Shown here piece by piece: positions 47,839 to 60,546 of a DNA stretch of 64,000 nt (positions are counted from its first letter, which is position 1; each line of letters opens with the position of its first letter). The translations under genes and the position numbers were made by a program. Location: positions 62,001 to 126,000 of the forward strand of contig JANWYD010000001.1 in the NCBI GenBank assembly GCA_025057155.1. Reading direction: 5' to 3'. The stretch is from Chloroflexaceae bacterium (GTDB lineage Bacteria > Chloroflexota > Chloroflexia > Chloroflexales > Chloroflexaceae). Under the pieces are notes generated by a model, which did not search any database, had not been told where the DNA came from, and worked only from the letters and a program-made list of their open reading frames with translations.

Positions 47839-49335
47839 CTAATCAATGCGCCGCTCGGTAAAATCGCTGCCGTCGAAGGAGAGCAGGCGCTTCTTCTCGT
47901 CAATCACCGTTTCGAGGTGGACGGGACGGGTCCAGATTTTATACAGGTTGCGCATAGTATCGCGCGCGTAGTCTATCTTCAGATCCACCCCTTCGTGGCG
48001 GTGGCGCAGATACAGCTCGCCGCGATTGTTATAGTTGCCGTCCTCGACATAAATGAACGGCTGGCCAAAGTTGGTGAGCCGGAAGAGCAACTTCTCCTTG
48101 ATCTCCTTGAACTCGCGGGAGGCGATCTCATACATGTCCGTATCGCGATTGTAGCGATAGGTGAAGAGCTTATTCTCCAGCACGAACTCGGGTGTCAGAA
48201 ACTCATCAATAAAGGTGACATCGTTGTAAAGCCGGCGGACCTCGAAGATCTTCTGGCGTCCCAGGCCAAGCTGCCGGTCCCAGGTGCGTTTGGCGGCGAT
48301 ATCGTCGCACTCCTCATACTCTTTGCCGAACTTGCCCTTGTTCCAGCGGTCCTCGATGTCGCGCAGCAGCTCGAGGCCGAGTTTGTAGGGATTGAGCCGC
48401 CCGCCGCCGGTAGCGACGACGCCGGAGTGCAGGTCGGCGAAGGAAACGATCTCGGCGGCCGAGGCGACCTTCTGGGTCATGATCGTCGAGTGCCAGTAGG
48501 AGGCCCAGCCCTCGTTGAGGATCTTGGTCATCCCCTGCGGGGCGAAGTAGTAGGCCTCATCGCGAATGATCTCAAGCACCGTATGCTGCCAGCGCTCCAG
48601 GGGGGCGTAATTCATCAAGAACAGCAGCACGTCCTTCTGCGGATTTTCGGGGAAGCGGCGTTGTTTGGCGCGCTCGGCTTCCAGCTTCTGGCGCTGGGCT
48701 TCGAGATACTCCGGCGGATTGATGAATTCACGCATGTACTCCCGTTCCACCTTCAGTCCTTCAACCACTTCCGGTTCTTCTTCTCCGACGAGCGGCTTGG
48801 GACTCTGGGCCTCGGGGCGGCGAATGTAGGGCGAGTGGTAGTCAATCAGGTTTTCCAGCGAGAGGCAGGTGTCAATAAAATCCTCAACCGTGTCATACCC
48901 GATCCGGTCAATGATCCGCTGGATGCGCGTGGCATGGTTCGCCATCGTATCCAGCATCTTACGGTTGGTATGGGCGAACCACATATTGTGCTTGAAGAAG
49001 TCCACATGCCCGGTCACGTGGGCCATGACCATCTTCTGGGTCACGTCTTCGTTGCCTTCGAGCAGGTAGGCGTAGGAGGGATTGTTGTTAATGACCATCT
49101 CGTAGATGGTGCTGCCGGCCCAGACGTGCCCTTTGAGCAGCTGGTCGAACTCCATCCCGAAGCGCCAGTGGGGATAGCGCGTCGGGAAGCCGCCGAAGGC
49201 GGCGGTTTCGTAGAGGGTGCGGTAATCCAGCACCTCATAGATGATCGGGAAGAAGTCCAGGCCGTAGTCGCGGGCGATCTGTTCGATCTCCTCGCGAGCG
49301 GCTTCGAGATGCGGCGGAAGGCGTGTGCTTTTCAT
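47839..49335 (-). CDS. spoVR: SpoVR family protein
   Basis: 498 residues. It shows family blocks throughout: [110 protein letters not shown] and [19 protein letters not shown]. The His-rich stretch ([12 protein letters not shown], and HS in SYWHST) suggests metal binding, though the biochemical role is unknown. In Bacillus SpoVR affects spore cortex. In other bacteria (E. coli YcgB) it accompanies PrkA/YeaG and YeaH in stress response. Here it closes the prkA-yhbH group, with a GT-C gene between. Confidence 0.95.
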   Translation of the reverse strand: MKSTRLPPHLEAAREEIEQIARDYGLDFFPIIYEVLDYRTLYETAAFGGFPTRYPHWRFGMEFDQLLKGHVWAGSTIYEMVINNNPSYAYLLEGNEDVTQKMVMAHVTGHVDFFKHNMWFAHTNRKMLDTMANHATRIQRIIDRIGYDTVEDFIDTCLSLENLIDYHSPYIRRPEAQSPKPLVGEEEPEVVEGLKVEREYMREFINPPEYLEAQRQKLEAERAKQRRFPENPQKDVLLFLMNYAPLERWQHTVLEIIRDEAYYFAPQGMTKILNEGWASYWHSTIMTQKVASAAEIVSFADLHSGVVATGGGRLNPYKLGLELLRDIEDRWNKGKFGKEYEECDDIAAKRTWDRQLGLGRQKIFEVRRLYNDVTFIDEFLTPEFVLENKLFTYRYNRDTDMYEIASREFKEIKEKLLFRLTNFGQPFIYVEDGNYNNRGELYLRHRHEGVDLKIDYARDTMRNLYKIWTRPVHLETVIDEKKRLLSFDGSDFTERRID

Positions 49336-49343
49336 ACTCTCTC

Positions 49344-51581
49344 CTACCAGGAAACGCGGAGGGCGGAGCGAAAGATGACGCTGTGCGCGAAGAGGCTCAG
49401 CAAGATCAGGGCCGCCAGGTTGCCGCGCCGGTCGTATTGTTCCATGATACCATCAGCAAGCGTCGCCGCAATAAGAATGTGGCTGAAGAGCCATACCCGC
49501 TCGATCTCGCGGTAAAACAGCCCGGAGAAGAGCATCCCCAGCAGCAGAGCCATGAGGCCGAGCCCGAGGGCGTCGGCGGGCCGGCCTATGCCCGCGCAGA
49601 TTCGCGCCATCTGCGCCAGGCCGTCACGTCCAAGCCGGTAGATGAGCCACGGTCCGAGGAACCAGGCATAGGCCACTGTGTTAACTGCCAGAAAGAAGAG
49701 GTAGCTCGACAGGCCAAGGGGTGATACGCGGGCCTCGACATCCAGGCGATTGTTGGCCACCCCGCTGAAAAATGCCGCCAGGCTATTGTAGCCGGTGGCG
49801 AGCCAGAGCGCGCCGAGCGGCAGCAGCACGGCGCCGGCGAGCGCCGCGCCAATCGCCGCCCAGCGCAGCGCATCGGCGAGCCGGCGCGGGCCGAGGGCCA
49901 GGCGGCGCGCCACCAGGGCCGCCACCACCAGCGCGAGCATCAGTGTGGTGAAGCTGAAGAGCAGACCGAGGGCGATCCAGGCCCCTGCGGCCAGGGCAGC
50001 GAGGAGTTGCGGCGCCGGCGGCCCGTCGGGTTGATCGAGGATCACCAGGGCGCGGTAGAGGCTGTAGATGGCCCAGGCCAGCACGGTGGCGTAGAGCGCG
50101 TCCATAGAGGTGGCGGCGTAGATCATAAAGGCTGGTAATACGGCGTAGATCGCCGCAGCCAGGATCGCCGCCCGCTGGCCGGCCAGCGCCGCCGTCAGCC
50201 GGTAGGTCGGCCAGACGCCCAGGGCCGCAATGATGATCACCGCCCAGGTCGCCGGCTCGGGTCCCGGCCCGAAGAGGCGTTCGATGCCCCAGAGGAACAG
50301 GGTGCTGCCCGGCGGGTGAGTCTTGTTGTGCAGCACCAGGTCGGGCATACTGGCCACGTAGCCCCGTAGGAAGCCGAGCGGATCGTTGCCGACGCGGGGC
50401 ACGTCGTGGATGTAGTTGCCCGACTGCTCGGCGAAGTGCTGGAACAACGACGGGTAGCCGCGCAGGCCGACTTTGAGAGTGGCCGGCAGCAGGGCAGCGG
50501 CGAGGGCCGTTGCGGCGATGACCAGCCCCGGCGCGGGCGGGTCAGGCGCGCGCAGCCAGGTGAGGATAGCGGCAGCGAAGGCGCCGAAGAGGGCCGCCGC
50601 GGGGAGTATGCCCCAGCCGAAGGCGCCTCCAGCGCGAGCCATCAGCGGGAAGGGCCAGGCGTAGCCCTCGCGGTGGGCCAGTACGTACCAGCCCAGGCTC
50701 ATCAGGCCCAGGATAAGCAGGACGCCCAGGGTCTCGCGCTGCCAGGGGCCGAGGCGTGGCGTGACCCGCTGGTAGGCGACGAGGGCGCTAAAGATAAGGC
50801 CCAGGGCCACGGCGGTGAAGGCGCTCCAGTAGGGCAGGTCGGGGGCCAGGCGGATCGCGCCGCCGATCAGCCCCGCGCCAAGGGCCACGCTCAGGCTGGC
50901 AACCAGTCCCAGGCTGGCGATTTGAGGAATGCCGAGCCGACGCAGCACCCCGTAACTGCCCAGGGCCAGCCCCAGGTTCGCCAGCAACGCCCCCGGCGGC
51001 GGCAGCGCTCCCCGTTCCAGCGGGCGCGCGGCGACCGAACGCACTCCCACGCCCACGACGCGCCCGTTGCCGGAGGGATCCACCGTGGCGCTGAGGAGCG
51101 TCACGCACAGCGGCCCGCCTTCAGGGGCAGGGGGGAGCAGCAGATGGTAGGCGCGGTGCTCGGGCGCGATCGCCAGTGGGATGCTCAGCGCACCCACGCG
51201 CACATCGGCGTAATCAACGGCTCGCCCGGCGCTCCCGGCGGTAACGGCGCTGCCCAGGAGGCGCAGGTCGAGGGCCGCCAGGGGCCGTGTAAGCCCCATT
51301 GCGGGCAGGCATACTGTCCCCGATCCCATCGTCCAGCGATAGGGCAGGCCGTGAGCCTCGCCCTCCAGAGACTGGAAGCCGGCGAAGAGGTCGCGGATGC
51401 GGTCATCAGCGCGGATGTGGGCCTGGTAGGCGCTGGCGTAGTAGATGACGGTAAGGGCGAGGGCCAGCAGGCCGAGGAGCGTGACGGGGACCAGTTCGCG
51501 CCAGGAGGCGGCGCGGCGCGCGCGGCGAACCTGCGCGAGAAACGGCGCAGAGAGCGGAGGCACAGCGTCTTTCAGCACCAT
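49344..51581 (-). CDS. GT-C type integral membrane glycosyltransferase-like protein
   Basis: 745 residues with about 14-16 hydrophobic segments. The first helix ([25 protein letters not shown]) is followed by a ~150-residue soluble loop containing an Asp-Asp pair ([10 protein letters not shown]) and a beta-rich region. The second membrane block has [21 protein letters not shown], where HPPG with a preceding His/Asn suggests the outer catalytic loop of GT39/ArnT-like enzymes. [23 protein letters not shown] follows. The C-terminal part ([24 protein letters not shown]) is again hydrophobic. Substrate is unknown. It lies 9 bases upstream of spoVR, which it precedes in transcription, and follows yhbH after about 180 bases. 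Confidence 0.75.
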   Translation of the reverse strand: MVLKDAVPPLSAPFLAQVRRARRAASWRELVPVTLLGLLALALTVIYYASAYQAHIRADDRIRDLFAGFQSLEGEAHGLPYRWTMGSGTVCLPAMGLTRPLAALDLRLLGSAVTAGSAGRAVDYADVRVGALSIPLAIAPEHRAYHLLLPPAPEGGPLCVTLLSATVDPSGNGRVVGVGVRSVAARPLERGALPPPGALLANLGLALGSYGVLRRLGIPQIASLGLVASLSVALGAGLIGGAIRLAPDLPYWSAFTAVALGLIFSALVAYQRVTPRLGPWQRETLGVLLILGLMSLGWYVLAHREGYAWPFPLMARAGGAFGWGILPAAALFGAFAAAILTWLRAPDPPAPGLVIAATALAAALLPATLKVGLRGYPSLFQHFAEQSGNYIHDVPRVGNDPLGFLRGYVASMPDLVLHNKTHPPGSTLFLWGIERLFGPGPEPATWAVIIIAALGVWPTYRLTAALAGQRAAILAAAIYAVLPAFMIYAATSMDALYATVLAWAIYSLYRALVILDQPDGPPAPQLLAALAAGAWIALGLLFSFTTLMLALVVAALVARRLALGPRRLADALRWAAIGAALAGAVLLPLGALWLATGYNSLAAFFSGVANNRLDVEARVSPLGLSSYLFFLAVNTVAYAWFLGPWLIYRLGRDGLAQMARICAGIGRPADALGLGLMALLLGMLFSGLFYREIERVWLFSHILIAATLADGIMEQYDRRGNLAALILLSLFAHSVIFRSALRVSW

Positions 51582-51760
51582 AGTGCGGTTCCAGGCGACC
51601 GGTTACGGCGTCGCCGCGGGGTCAAGCGCGTCTGGATAGGCCGCGCCCGGGCTACAGGCGCCGATCTGGCACTGCGATGGCAATAGGATTACGCGCGACC
51701 CCCGGTATGAGGGCCGCGCGCCGTGAGCTCCCGATCCACCGGCCAGCCGTGGCGGCGGAC

Positions 51761-52876
51761 TCACTTGCCTTTACCCAGGAAATCCTTGATCGTATCGTAA
51801 ATATCGTCACGCTCGGCGATCTCGGAGATCACGATCCGATCATCGCTGCCCAGGTACTCTTCGAGATCATGGGCGAAGCGGCCGGAACCGTAGAGCGAAC
51901 GCACCTGCCCGTAGCAGAAGAGATTGACCTTGGGCAGCAGTTCTTTCTTGAGCAACTCGATACACTCGCGCGTATCGCCGCCGCCCCAGTTGTCGCCATC
52001 GGAGAAGTGGAAGGGGTAAATGTTCCACTCATCGGCGGGGTAGCGTTCGTCGATCAGCCGGTTGCAGAGCTTATAAGCCGAGGAGATCTTCGTACCGCCG
52101 CCCTCGCGGATGTGATAGAACGTCTCCTGGTCCACCTCCTTGGCCGCGGCATCGTGGACGATATAGCGAATATCGATCTCTTTGTACTGCGAGCGGAGCC
52201 AGGTTTCGATCCAGAAGGCGGTAATGCGCACCAGTTCCTTTTGCTCGGTGCCCATGGAGCCGGAGACGTCCATCATATAGATGATGACGGCGTTGCTCTC
52301 GGGGAGCATGGTCTCCTTCCAGGAGCGATAGCGCATATCGTCGCGAATAGGCACCACGACGGGGTTGCCTTCGTCGTAGTCGCCCGTGGCGAGCTGGCGG
52401 CGCAGCGCCTCGCGGTAGGTGCGCTTGAAATGGCGCAGCGAGTTGGGCCCGGTGCGGCGGATGCCGCTGTACCTGTCCTTCTCGCTGACGATATTCTTTT
52501 TGCCCTTGGGCTGAATATTGGGCAGTTGCAGTTCTTCGCCGAGGATGGCGGCCAGTTCCTCCAGGGAGACATCCACTTCGAGGACGTGCTGGCCCGGCTC
52601 GGCGCCGGCCTGCCCCTGCCCGGACTGACCATCGCCCTGGGCGATCGGATCGCCGATGTCGCCATCGCCCTGACCGACCCCGCCGCTCTGCCTGGCGCCA
52701 TAGCGAAAATTGGGAATATCAATCTGCGGCACGGGGATGCTGACGTAGCGTTTTCCCTGCCGCCCGATCATCTCCCCCTGCGACATGTACTTGCGCAGGT
52801 CTTTTTTGATCTTCCCGCGAACGATCTGGCGAAAGCGCCCCAGGTCGCGGTCAACACGTTTCATGGACATAGACAT
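51761..52876 (-). CDS. yhbH: YhbH/YeaH-type protein (DUF444)
   Basis: 371 residues. The start is ambiguous between three close ATGs ([11 protein letters not shown]). Blocks are [47 protein letters not shown], a Gly/Gln-rich linker ([12 protein letters not shown]), then the von Willebrand-like [32 protein letters not shown] with a DxSxS MIDAS motif, and [11 protein letters not shown]-like [21 protein letters not shown]. The C-terminal segment recalls [20 protein letters not shown]. It is normally encoded beside PrkA (YeaG) and SpoVR, as here. Molecular role unknown. Confidence 0.95.
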   Translation of the reverse strand: MSMSMKRVDRDLGRFRQIVRGKIKKDLRKYMSQGEMIGRQGKRYVSIPVPQIDIPNFRYGARQSGGVGQGDGDIGDPIAQGDGQSGQGQAGAEPGQHVLEVDVSLEELAAILGEELQLPNIQPKGKKNIVSEKDRYSGIRRTGPNSLRHFKRTYREALRRQLATGDYDEGNPVVVPIRDDMRYRSWKETMLPESNAVIIYMMDVSGSMGTEQKELVRITAFWIETWLRSQYKEIDIRYIVHDAAAKEVDQETFYHIREGGGTKISSAYKLCNRLIDERYPADEWNIYPFHFSDGDNWGGGDTRECIELLKKELLPKVNLFCYGQVRSLYGSGRFAHDLEEYLGSDDRIVISEIAERDDIYDTIKDFLGKGK

Positions 52877-52990
52877 ACGGCGACGGTAGGAACGGCGAGG
52901 CGCGCGGCGTAAGGCATCTGGCAGATGAGCGCCTTCGCGCTGACCGGAATGCGCTCATGCTGTGCGCCTTACGCCAGCCCCTCACCCCTC

Positions 52991-55078
<2,088 letters not shown>

Positions 55079-55370
55079 GGACACTTTCCTCCTGCTGCGG
55101 GACGTTGCCTGGCCGGGAGCGATGCTAACGGAACAGGCAGATAAGCCGCCACGCGGCGCGCGCCATTAGCCTGGCGTACCATCGGGCGCTGGCCAGCGGA
55201 CGGTGTTGCTAATGTGCAGGTTTGCGATCTCAAGCTGTGGTGGTATCGTGTGGGCCGCGTATAGCGGTTGCTCAAGGCGACGCCAGGACTGCCTCTCCCC
55301 TTGCGACCACTATACAGCTTTGGATCTCTGGGAATCTTCGCGAGGAGTGCCTGATAGATCAGGTGCCTGC

Positions 55371-55399
55371 ATTATAACAACGCAACGGATGCGCGTCAA
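55371..55399 (-). promoter_or_regulatory. Consensus sigma-70 promoter upstream of prkA
   Basis: TTGACG (55399-55394), 17 bases, TATAAT (55376-55371) on the minus strand. Start codon at 55078, so the leader is about 290 bases long. No other gene is seen in 55079-55482. Confidence 0.8.
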
Positions 55400-55482
55400 G
55401 GATTTTATGTCGCGTCGGACGTGCATACGGCTGCTCCCACCGCTCATGAACGCCAAGGCTTTGCTCCCGCCGTTGCACCCGG

Positions 55483-56562
55483 TCACCGCAGCCGGTCGGC
55501 CACTGCGGCGCAAAAGCGTTCGGCGACGCGCGCCCAGTCGTAGCGCTGCACGTACTCCTGCCCATAGGCCCCGAAGGCGGCGCGCAGGGCGGGCCGTTCC
55601 AGCATCTCGGTCAGGGCCGCAGCCAGAGCATTCACGTCGCCGGGGGGCACGAGCAGCCCGGCTTGCCCCGCCGGGACCACTTCGGGCACGGCGGCGGCGG
55701 TAGTGGCGACGATCGGCAGACCGGCGGCCATAGCTTCTAGAAAGACGATGCCGAAACCCTCCTGAACGCTGGGCAGGCAGAAGACGCTGGCGCGGCGGTA
55801 CCAGGCGGCCACGGCAGCATTGTCGGGAAGGGCGCCGGTGAAGGTGACCGCGTCGCCGAGCCGGAGTTCTGCCGCCAGGGCGCGCAGGCGGGCGTGTTCG
55901 GGGCCATCGCCGACGATCGCTAGCCGGGCGTCGGGGAACGGGCGGCGCAGTCGGGCGAAGGCTCGCAGCAGATCGGCGATATGCTTACGGGGGTACTGCC
56001 GGGCCACGCAGAGGATCACGCGCCCGTCGGGGACAGGATCGCCAGCGGCGTCGAGCAGGCGGCGCCAGCAGAGCAGGTCAATGCCCTCCGGCGCCAGGCG
56101 CACCTTGCTGGCGGGCACGCCGTAGTGGTAGCCGATACGGCTGCGGCAGTACTCGCTGGTTGTCAGCACCAGCGGCGCGCGGCGGGCATTGCTGCGCTCC
56201 AGGCGCGAGAGCGCCCAGAGCTGCCTCCGCACGGCGCCCCGTTCGTGGAGCAGTTCTTCGGCGATGACGCCCTTGATGCTGCACACGTAAGGCGCGGGGG
56301 CGCGATCGGCCACCAGGAAGCCGTCTATGTCAAAGCCGACGATCAGGTCGTAGCGCAGGGCGCGGAGCAGGGCCGGAGCCTGCAGGTTAAAGAGCAGACG
56401 CCGGGCGGTGAGCGCGGCTGGCCAGGGCTTCAGCGGGGCGATGCGCGTGACGCGATGGCCTCGTGCCTGCAAGGCCCGCCCCAGGCCGCCGATCGCCGCC
56501 GCCGTGCCGCTCCCTTCCGCCACCTGCTGGAGCCATGAGTCGAGAAAGGCGATGCGAGCCAC
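55483..56562 (-). CDS. GT4-family glycosyltransferase
   Basis: 359 residues. N-terminal GT-B domain: ARIAFLDSWLQQVAEGSGTAAAIGGLGRALQARGHRVTRIAP. Central and C-terminal landmarks are LTTSEYCRSRIGYHYGVPASKVRLAPEGIDLL, VILCVARQYPRKHIADLLRAFARL, LAIVGDGPEHARLRALAAEL, VTFTGALPDNAAVAAWYRRASVFCLPSVQEGFGIVFLEAMAAGLPIVATTAAAVPEVVPAGQAGLLVPPGD. The E-X7-E pair of GT4 is in QEGFGIVFLE. Probably a retaining enzyme of surface glycan synthesis. It stands alone upstream of the prkA group and is not obviously part of it. Confidence 0.9.
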   Translation of the reverse strand: MARIAFLDSWLQQVAEGSGTAAAIGGLGRALQARGHRVTRIAPLKPWPAALTARRLLFNLQAPALLRALRYDLIVGFDIDGFLVADRAPAPYVCSIKGVIAEELLHERGAVRRQLWALSRLERSNARRAPLVLTTSEYCRSRIGYHYGVPASKVRLAPEGIDLLCWRRLLDAAGDPVPDGRVILCVARQYPRKHIADLLRAFARLRRPFPDARLAIVGDGPEHARLRALAAELRLGDAVTFTGALPDNAAVAAWYRRASVFCLPSVQEGFGIVFLEAMAAGLPIVATTAAAVPEVVPAGQAGLLVPPGDVNALAAALTEMLERPALRAAFGAYGQEYVQRYDWARVAERFCAAVADRLR

Positions 56563-56626
56563 GAATGTCTATACTCCCGTTGTGCAGGTAATCCGGATCG
56601 CAGGCGCCGGATGGGCTTCCACACTC

Positions 56627-56802
56627 CTCTCAGGTCTAGGGTTTTTCGAGCGAGAAGGGGTTTTCGGCATTCCAATGCGCTTCCGATCCTCACCCCCCCG
56701 CCCCTCTCTCCACCTACGGCGGAGAGGGGGGAGTTGGGCGTCCCAATGCCCCGGATGGCGCATGTGACGCGAGCATGCGCCGGAAAACCCTACACCTGAG
56801 AA
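56627..56802 (+). repeat. MITE-like ~175-bp element, copy 2
   Basis: Ends TCTCAGGTCTAGGGTTTTTC and CGGAAAACCCTACACCTGAG form a terminal inverted repeat. The interior shares GAGCGAGAAGGGGTTTTC, a G/C hairpin and GATGGCGCATGTGACGCGAG with copy 3. It lies in spacer 56563-56905. Confidence 0.8.
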
Positions 56803-56869
56803 CCTCTCCCCCCTCCTGTGCCGGGCATAGTCTCACTAACGATTATAAGTGTAATCCGGCGCACTCGCC

Positions 56870-56899
56870 TTGCGCCCGCTGATCGCGCGGCGGTACAAT
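56870..56899 (+). promoter_or_regulatory. Promoter of the metalloprotease-like lipoprotein gene, probably leaderless
   Basis: TTGCGC (56870-56875), 18 bases, TACAAT (56894-56899), then six bases and ATG at 56906. A transcript starting about seven bases after the -10 would begin at the start codon. Confidence 0.6.
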
Positions 56900-56905
56900 G
56901 GCGGT

Positions 56906-58951
56906 ATGAAGAAACAGGTGCTCATCCTCGGCTTGCTGGCGCTGATCCTGGCTGCCTGCGCTCCGTTCAATATGGCTGACCCGCCCCCATCGCCCTCGCC
57001 GACGCCCCCCGCTACGGTCGCGGCGCGCCCGATGCCGGCCATTCCTACGCCAGCGTCCCCCGATCCCAGCCCCATACCGGTTGGCGGGAACGCGCCGCGT
57101 TCGACTCCCGCCCCCACCGCTCCTGTGTCACCTGACGATGCGTTCGCCGCTCTCGATGCAGCCAGGCGCGCGCCGCGTGACCCGGTCGAGCTTGCCCGCG
57201 CCCTGGGCGCCTGCCGTCCCGCGCCGCAAGATTGTCCCACGGTGAGCCGTAACACACCTCTGGACGTGCAGGTCGGCGAGGTGCGCTCCTTCTACGTCAC
57301 CGATCTTTCCACCAACGAGCAGTTCGAGGTCCAGGCGGAACTACGTTACGCCGGTCCTATCGTGCTGATGTATGTCGAGCAGGGTCTGCCCTACAACCAG
57401 GCCGATCTGGAGGCGGCCGCGCGGACCTTTGAGCAGGAGATCTACCCGCGCACCCGCGAGATTTTCGGCTCGGAGGTGCAACCGGGCGTGGATGGCGACC
57501 GGCGCATCACCATTCTCAACGCCAGCGATCCAAGCGGCCAGGTGCTTGGCTACTTCTCGGCCCAGGATCTGCTGCCGCGCCAGGTGAACCGCTTCAGCAA
57601 CGAGCGCGAAATGTTCTTCATGAACCTGCAGATCCTCTCGTTTGCTGATGAGGAGTATCTGGAGGTGCTGGCGCACGAATTCCAGCACATGATTCATCAG
57701 AACGAACAGCCGGGCAGCCCCACCTGGTTCAATGAGGGGGCCTCGCAACTGGCCGAGGATCTGAACGGTTACTTTGGCGATGGCTTCACGCCCTTTTACC
57801 TCTTCGAGCCTGATGTGCAGCTTACGGCCTGGTCGTCGGGGCTGGGCCAGTCGGGGGCGCATTACGGCGCCGCGCACCTCTTTATGCGCTACGTGTACGC
57901 GCAGTATGCCAGTAAGGATCAACTGCTGCCGCTCATCCGCGCCGACGCGGGCAATGATCCGCGGGCCTTCGTGGCCCTCGCGGCGCGCCGTCGCCCTGAC
58001 ATTACCACGTTCAGCGCCCTCGTCGCCGACTGGGCGGTGGCGAACCTGATTGATGACCCGGCGGTAGGCGATGGCCGCTACACCTATGATACTGGCCACG
58101 AGTTGCCGCAACTGCTGCCCTTCACCGTGCAGCCTGTCGCTGCCCGCGGATCGCTGCGGAACGAGACGGTAGCCCAGTTTGGCGCGGATTACTACGCCCT
58201 GCCCGCGGGCGCGCGCGAGGTGCGCTTTCGGGGCGCCACCAGCGTGGGCATCGCCAGCGAGCCAGCCCGCGGCGTGAGCTGGTGGAGCGGACGCAGCGAT
58301 GACAGCTATGCCACGCTGACCCGCGCCTTCGACCTGAGCGGTCTCAATCGGGCCACCTTGCAGTTCGCCACCTGGTACGAGATTGAGAATGACTACGACT
58401 ACGCCTTCGTCAGCGTATCCAACGACGGCGGCCAGACCTGGGAGACCCTCCCGGGTTCACTGACCACCGAGGATGATCCACAGGGGATGAACTATGGCCA
58501 CGGCATTACGGGGGTGAGCGGCGCGCCCGGCGCGAAGCTCGAAGATGGCGCGCGCGGCGTCTGGGTCGAAGAGAAGATCGATCTGACCCCATACGCGGGC
58601 CAGCGCATTCTCCTGCGCTTCTGGCAGATCAACGACCAGGGCTTCAACGCGCCGGGGATGTTAATTGACGACATTCGCATTCCCGAGCTGGGCTATGCCG
58701 ATGATGCAGAGAGTGGCGATGGGGGCTGGGAGGCGGCGGGCTTCGTGCGCACTGCCGGGGTGCTGCCGCAACGCTGGGAGTTGCGGCTGGTACGCACTGC
58801 CAATGGCCGCACAACTGTCGAGGCGTTGCCCGTGGACGCAGGTGGCTCGGCCCGGGCCAGTCTGGTTCCTGGCGAGCAGGCTGTGCTGGTGATCCTCGGG
58901 GCCACCCCGCACACGACCGAGCGAGCGGCCTATCAACTGGACGTAGAATAG
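56906..58951 (+). CDS. Secreted metalloprotease-like lipoprotein (HEXXH), immune inhibitor A-like
   Basis: 681 residues from ATG 56906, chosen over the upstream in-frame start because a lipoprotein signal begins there: KKQVLILGLLALILAACAP with lipobox LAAC. A Pro/Ser/Thr-rich stretch to about residue 100 follows. The protease-like domain holds a zinc-binding HEXXH in VLAHEFQHMIHQNEQ, then TWFNEGASQLAEDL with the downstream Glu of gluzincin-like enzymes. The C-terminal ~200 residues contain VSNDGGQTWETLPGS, LRFWQINDQGFNAPGMLIDDIRIPELGYADDAE, a MAM/immune-inhibitor-A type beta-sandwich. Likely an extracellular, lipid-anchored peptidase. The substrate is unknown. The gene has its own promoter. 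Confidence 0.85.
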   Translation: MKKQVLILGLLALILAACAPFNMADPPPSPSPTPPATVAARPMPAIPTPASPDPSPIPVGGNAPRSTPAPTAPVSPDDAFAALDAARRAPRDPVELARALGACRPAPQDCPTVSRNTPLDVQVGEVRSFYVTDLSTNEQFEVQAELRYAGPIVLMYVEQGLPYNQADLEAAARTFEQEIYPRTREIFGSEVQPGVDGDRRITILNASDPSGQVLGYFSAQDLLPRQVNRFSNEREMFFMNLQILSFADEEYLEVLAHEFQHMIHQNEQPGSPTWFNEGASQLAEDLNGYFGDGFTPFYLFEPDVQLTAWSSGLGQSGAHYGAAHLFMRYVYAQYASKDQLLPLIRADAGNDPRAFVALAARRRPDITTFSALVADWAVANLIDDPAVGDGRYTYDTGHELPQLLPFTVQPVAARGSLRNETVAQFGADYYALPAGAREVRFRGATSVGIASEPARGVSWWSGRSDDSYATLTRAFDLSGLNRATLQFATWYEIENDYDYAFVSVSNDGGQTWETLPGSLTTEDDPQGMNYGHGITGVSGAPGAKLEDGARGVWVEEKIDLTPYAGQRILLRFWQINDQGFNAPGMLIDDIRIPELGYADDAESGDGGWEAAGFVRTAGVLPQRWELRLVRTANGRTTVEALPVDAGGSARASLVPGEQAVLVILGATPHTTERAAYQLDVE

Positions 58952-58964
58952 TCCCACGGGGGGC

Positions 58965-59137
58965 TTCTCAGGTGCAGGGTTTTTGAGCGAGAAGCGGTTT
59001 TCGGCATTCCAATGCGCTTACGATCCTCATCCCCCCACCCCCCTCTCCCGCGGGCGGGAGGGGGGGATTTGGGCGTCCCGATGCCCCGGATGGCGCATGC
59101 GACGCGAGCATGCGCCGGAAAACCCTACACCTGAGAA
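58965..59137 (+). repeat. MITE-like ~175-bp element, copy 3
   Basis: TTCTCAGGTGCAGGGTTTTT at one end and GGAAAACCCTACACCTGAGAA at the other form ~20-bp terminal inverted repeats. Interior as in copy 2. It fills most of the spacer 58952-59271. Confidence 0.82.
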
Positions 59138-59271
59138 CACGGGAGGCAGGCTTCCCTGGAGGGTTAACCCTCCTTAACGACACGTCGCCGGCCTGATACT
59201 TCCATTCTTCGTGCCGTCGCGTACTATTTTCGCATCTACAGGCACAGGTTGGGCGTAGTCAGGGGCAGGCG

Positions 59272-60546
59272 ATGAAGCAACCCGCCACACGGGTTTCGTG
59301 GCGTCTTTCGGGCCGCTTGCGCGTATTGATGCTCACGCTCGCGTTGCTGGGCATCCTGGCCGCCTGCGGTCAGGCCGCAGGCGATCCCGCCGTCCTCGAT
59401 ACTTCGGTCACGTTTAACACAACGGCGCTCGAGGAGCTTTCCCCCCGCCCAAGTTACCGCATCGGCATCAATGCTGAGATTACCGGCACCGGCGCGTCCA
59501 TCGGCGATCTGGGGGTGCGGGCGGCGCGCCTGGCAGTGGAGGAGATCAACGCCGCTGGCGGGGTCAACGGCGTGCCCCTCGAACTGGTAGTGCGCGACTG
59601 CCGCTCCGACCCTGAGGAGGCGCTGGTCCAGTACCGCCTGGCCCTGGCCGAAGATCGGCTCACTGCGCTGATCGGGCCGTTCAAATCGGCCTACGCGGTG
59701 CGGATCGTGCCCGAGCACCGGCAGGCGCGCCTGCCAATGCTGATCGGCGCGACCAACGCCACACTTACCGACCACGGCGGGCCGTTCTTGTTTCGGATGC
59801 GGCCGAGCGACCGCCTGACCTCGGCGGCGATGACGGCGCTGGCGGTGGAGGAACTGGGCAGCCGGCGGATCGTGATTGTTCACGACGCGGACGCCTTCGG
59901 CACCGGCGGTGCGAACGGGGTCGAGGCCGGTCTGCGCCAGCGCGGATTGCGCCCTCTTGCGCGCGAGGCGTACCGCACGGGCACGCGCGACTTCGACGCG
60001 CTGGCGCGGCGCGTGGCCGAGGCCGGTCCCGACGCGGTGTTGATCTATGGCACCAACACTACCGATGTGGGGCTGTTGCTTCGCGCCCTGCGCTACTGGC
60101 AGGTGCGCGGGGCGATCATCACCTCGCCGGGCGGGGCCAGCGCCGTTACCTATGGCATTGCCGCCGAGGCGCAGGAGGGCATCTATGTGGCGCTGGACGC
60201 GCTGCTGGCCGCCACGCCGGAGGGGGCGCGCTTTGAACGGCGCTTCTACGAACGCTTCGGGTTGAAGCCCGACACCTATGTCGCCTGGTACTACGACGCC
60301 GTCCATCTGCTGGCAATGGCCCTGGAGCGCCGTCCGCGCACCGCCGAGGAGTTGCGCGCCGCCGTCCGCGAGCAGACCTTCACGGGCGTGCAGGGGCGCT
60401 ACCGCTTCGATGAGCGCGGCGAGGGCCTGCACGAGGTTGTGCTGGCGACGATGCGGGCCGGGCAACCGCGGCTGGTGGGCGTGTATGGCGAGGGTGGTCT
60501 GCGCCGGGGGCCGGTTGGGAGCGCCGGACAAGGAGGCGCGCCGTGA
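59272..60546 (+). CDS. ABC-type substrate-binding lipoprotein (type 1 periplasmic-binding fold)
   Basis: 424 residues. Signal with lipobox LGILAACGQAA near residue 32. The body is a Leu/Ile/Val-binding (PBP type 1) fold: YRIGINAEITGTGASIGDLGVRAARLAVEEINAAGGVNGVPLELVVRDCRSDPEEALVQYRLALAEDRLTALIGPF, then FRMRPSDRLTSAAMTALAVEELGSRRIVIVHDADAFGTGGANGVEAGL, then AWYYDAVHLLAMALERRP. No permease or ATPase gene is adjacent. Instead its stop overlaps the start of a histidine kinase (GTGA), so it likely presents a ligand to the kinase. Confidence 0.92.
   Translation: MKQPATRVSWRLSGRLRVLMLTLALLGILAACGQAAGDPAVLDTSVTFNTTALEELSPRPSYRIGINAEITGTGASIGDLGVRAARLAVEEINAAGGVNGVPLELVVRDCRSDPEEALVQYRLALAEDRLTALIGPFKSAYAVRIVPEHRQARLPMLIGATNATLTDHGGPFLFRMRPSDRLTSAAMTALAVEELGSRRIVIVHDADAFGTGGANGVEAGLRQRGLRPLAREAYRTGTRDFDALARRVAEAGPDAVLIYGTNTTDVGLLLRALRYWQVRGAIITSPGGASAVTYGIAAEAQEGIYVALDALLAATPEGARFERRFYERFGLKPDTYVAWYYDAVHLLAMALERRPRTAEELRAAVREQTFTGVQGRYRFDERGEGLHEVVLATMRAGQPRLVGVYGEGGLRRGPVGSAGQGGAP

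Noticed and set aside
47680-49515. Plus-strand open frame of 611 codons opposite spoVR
   Set aside because: Antisense shadow; spoVR on the minus strand matches its family over the full length.
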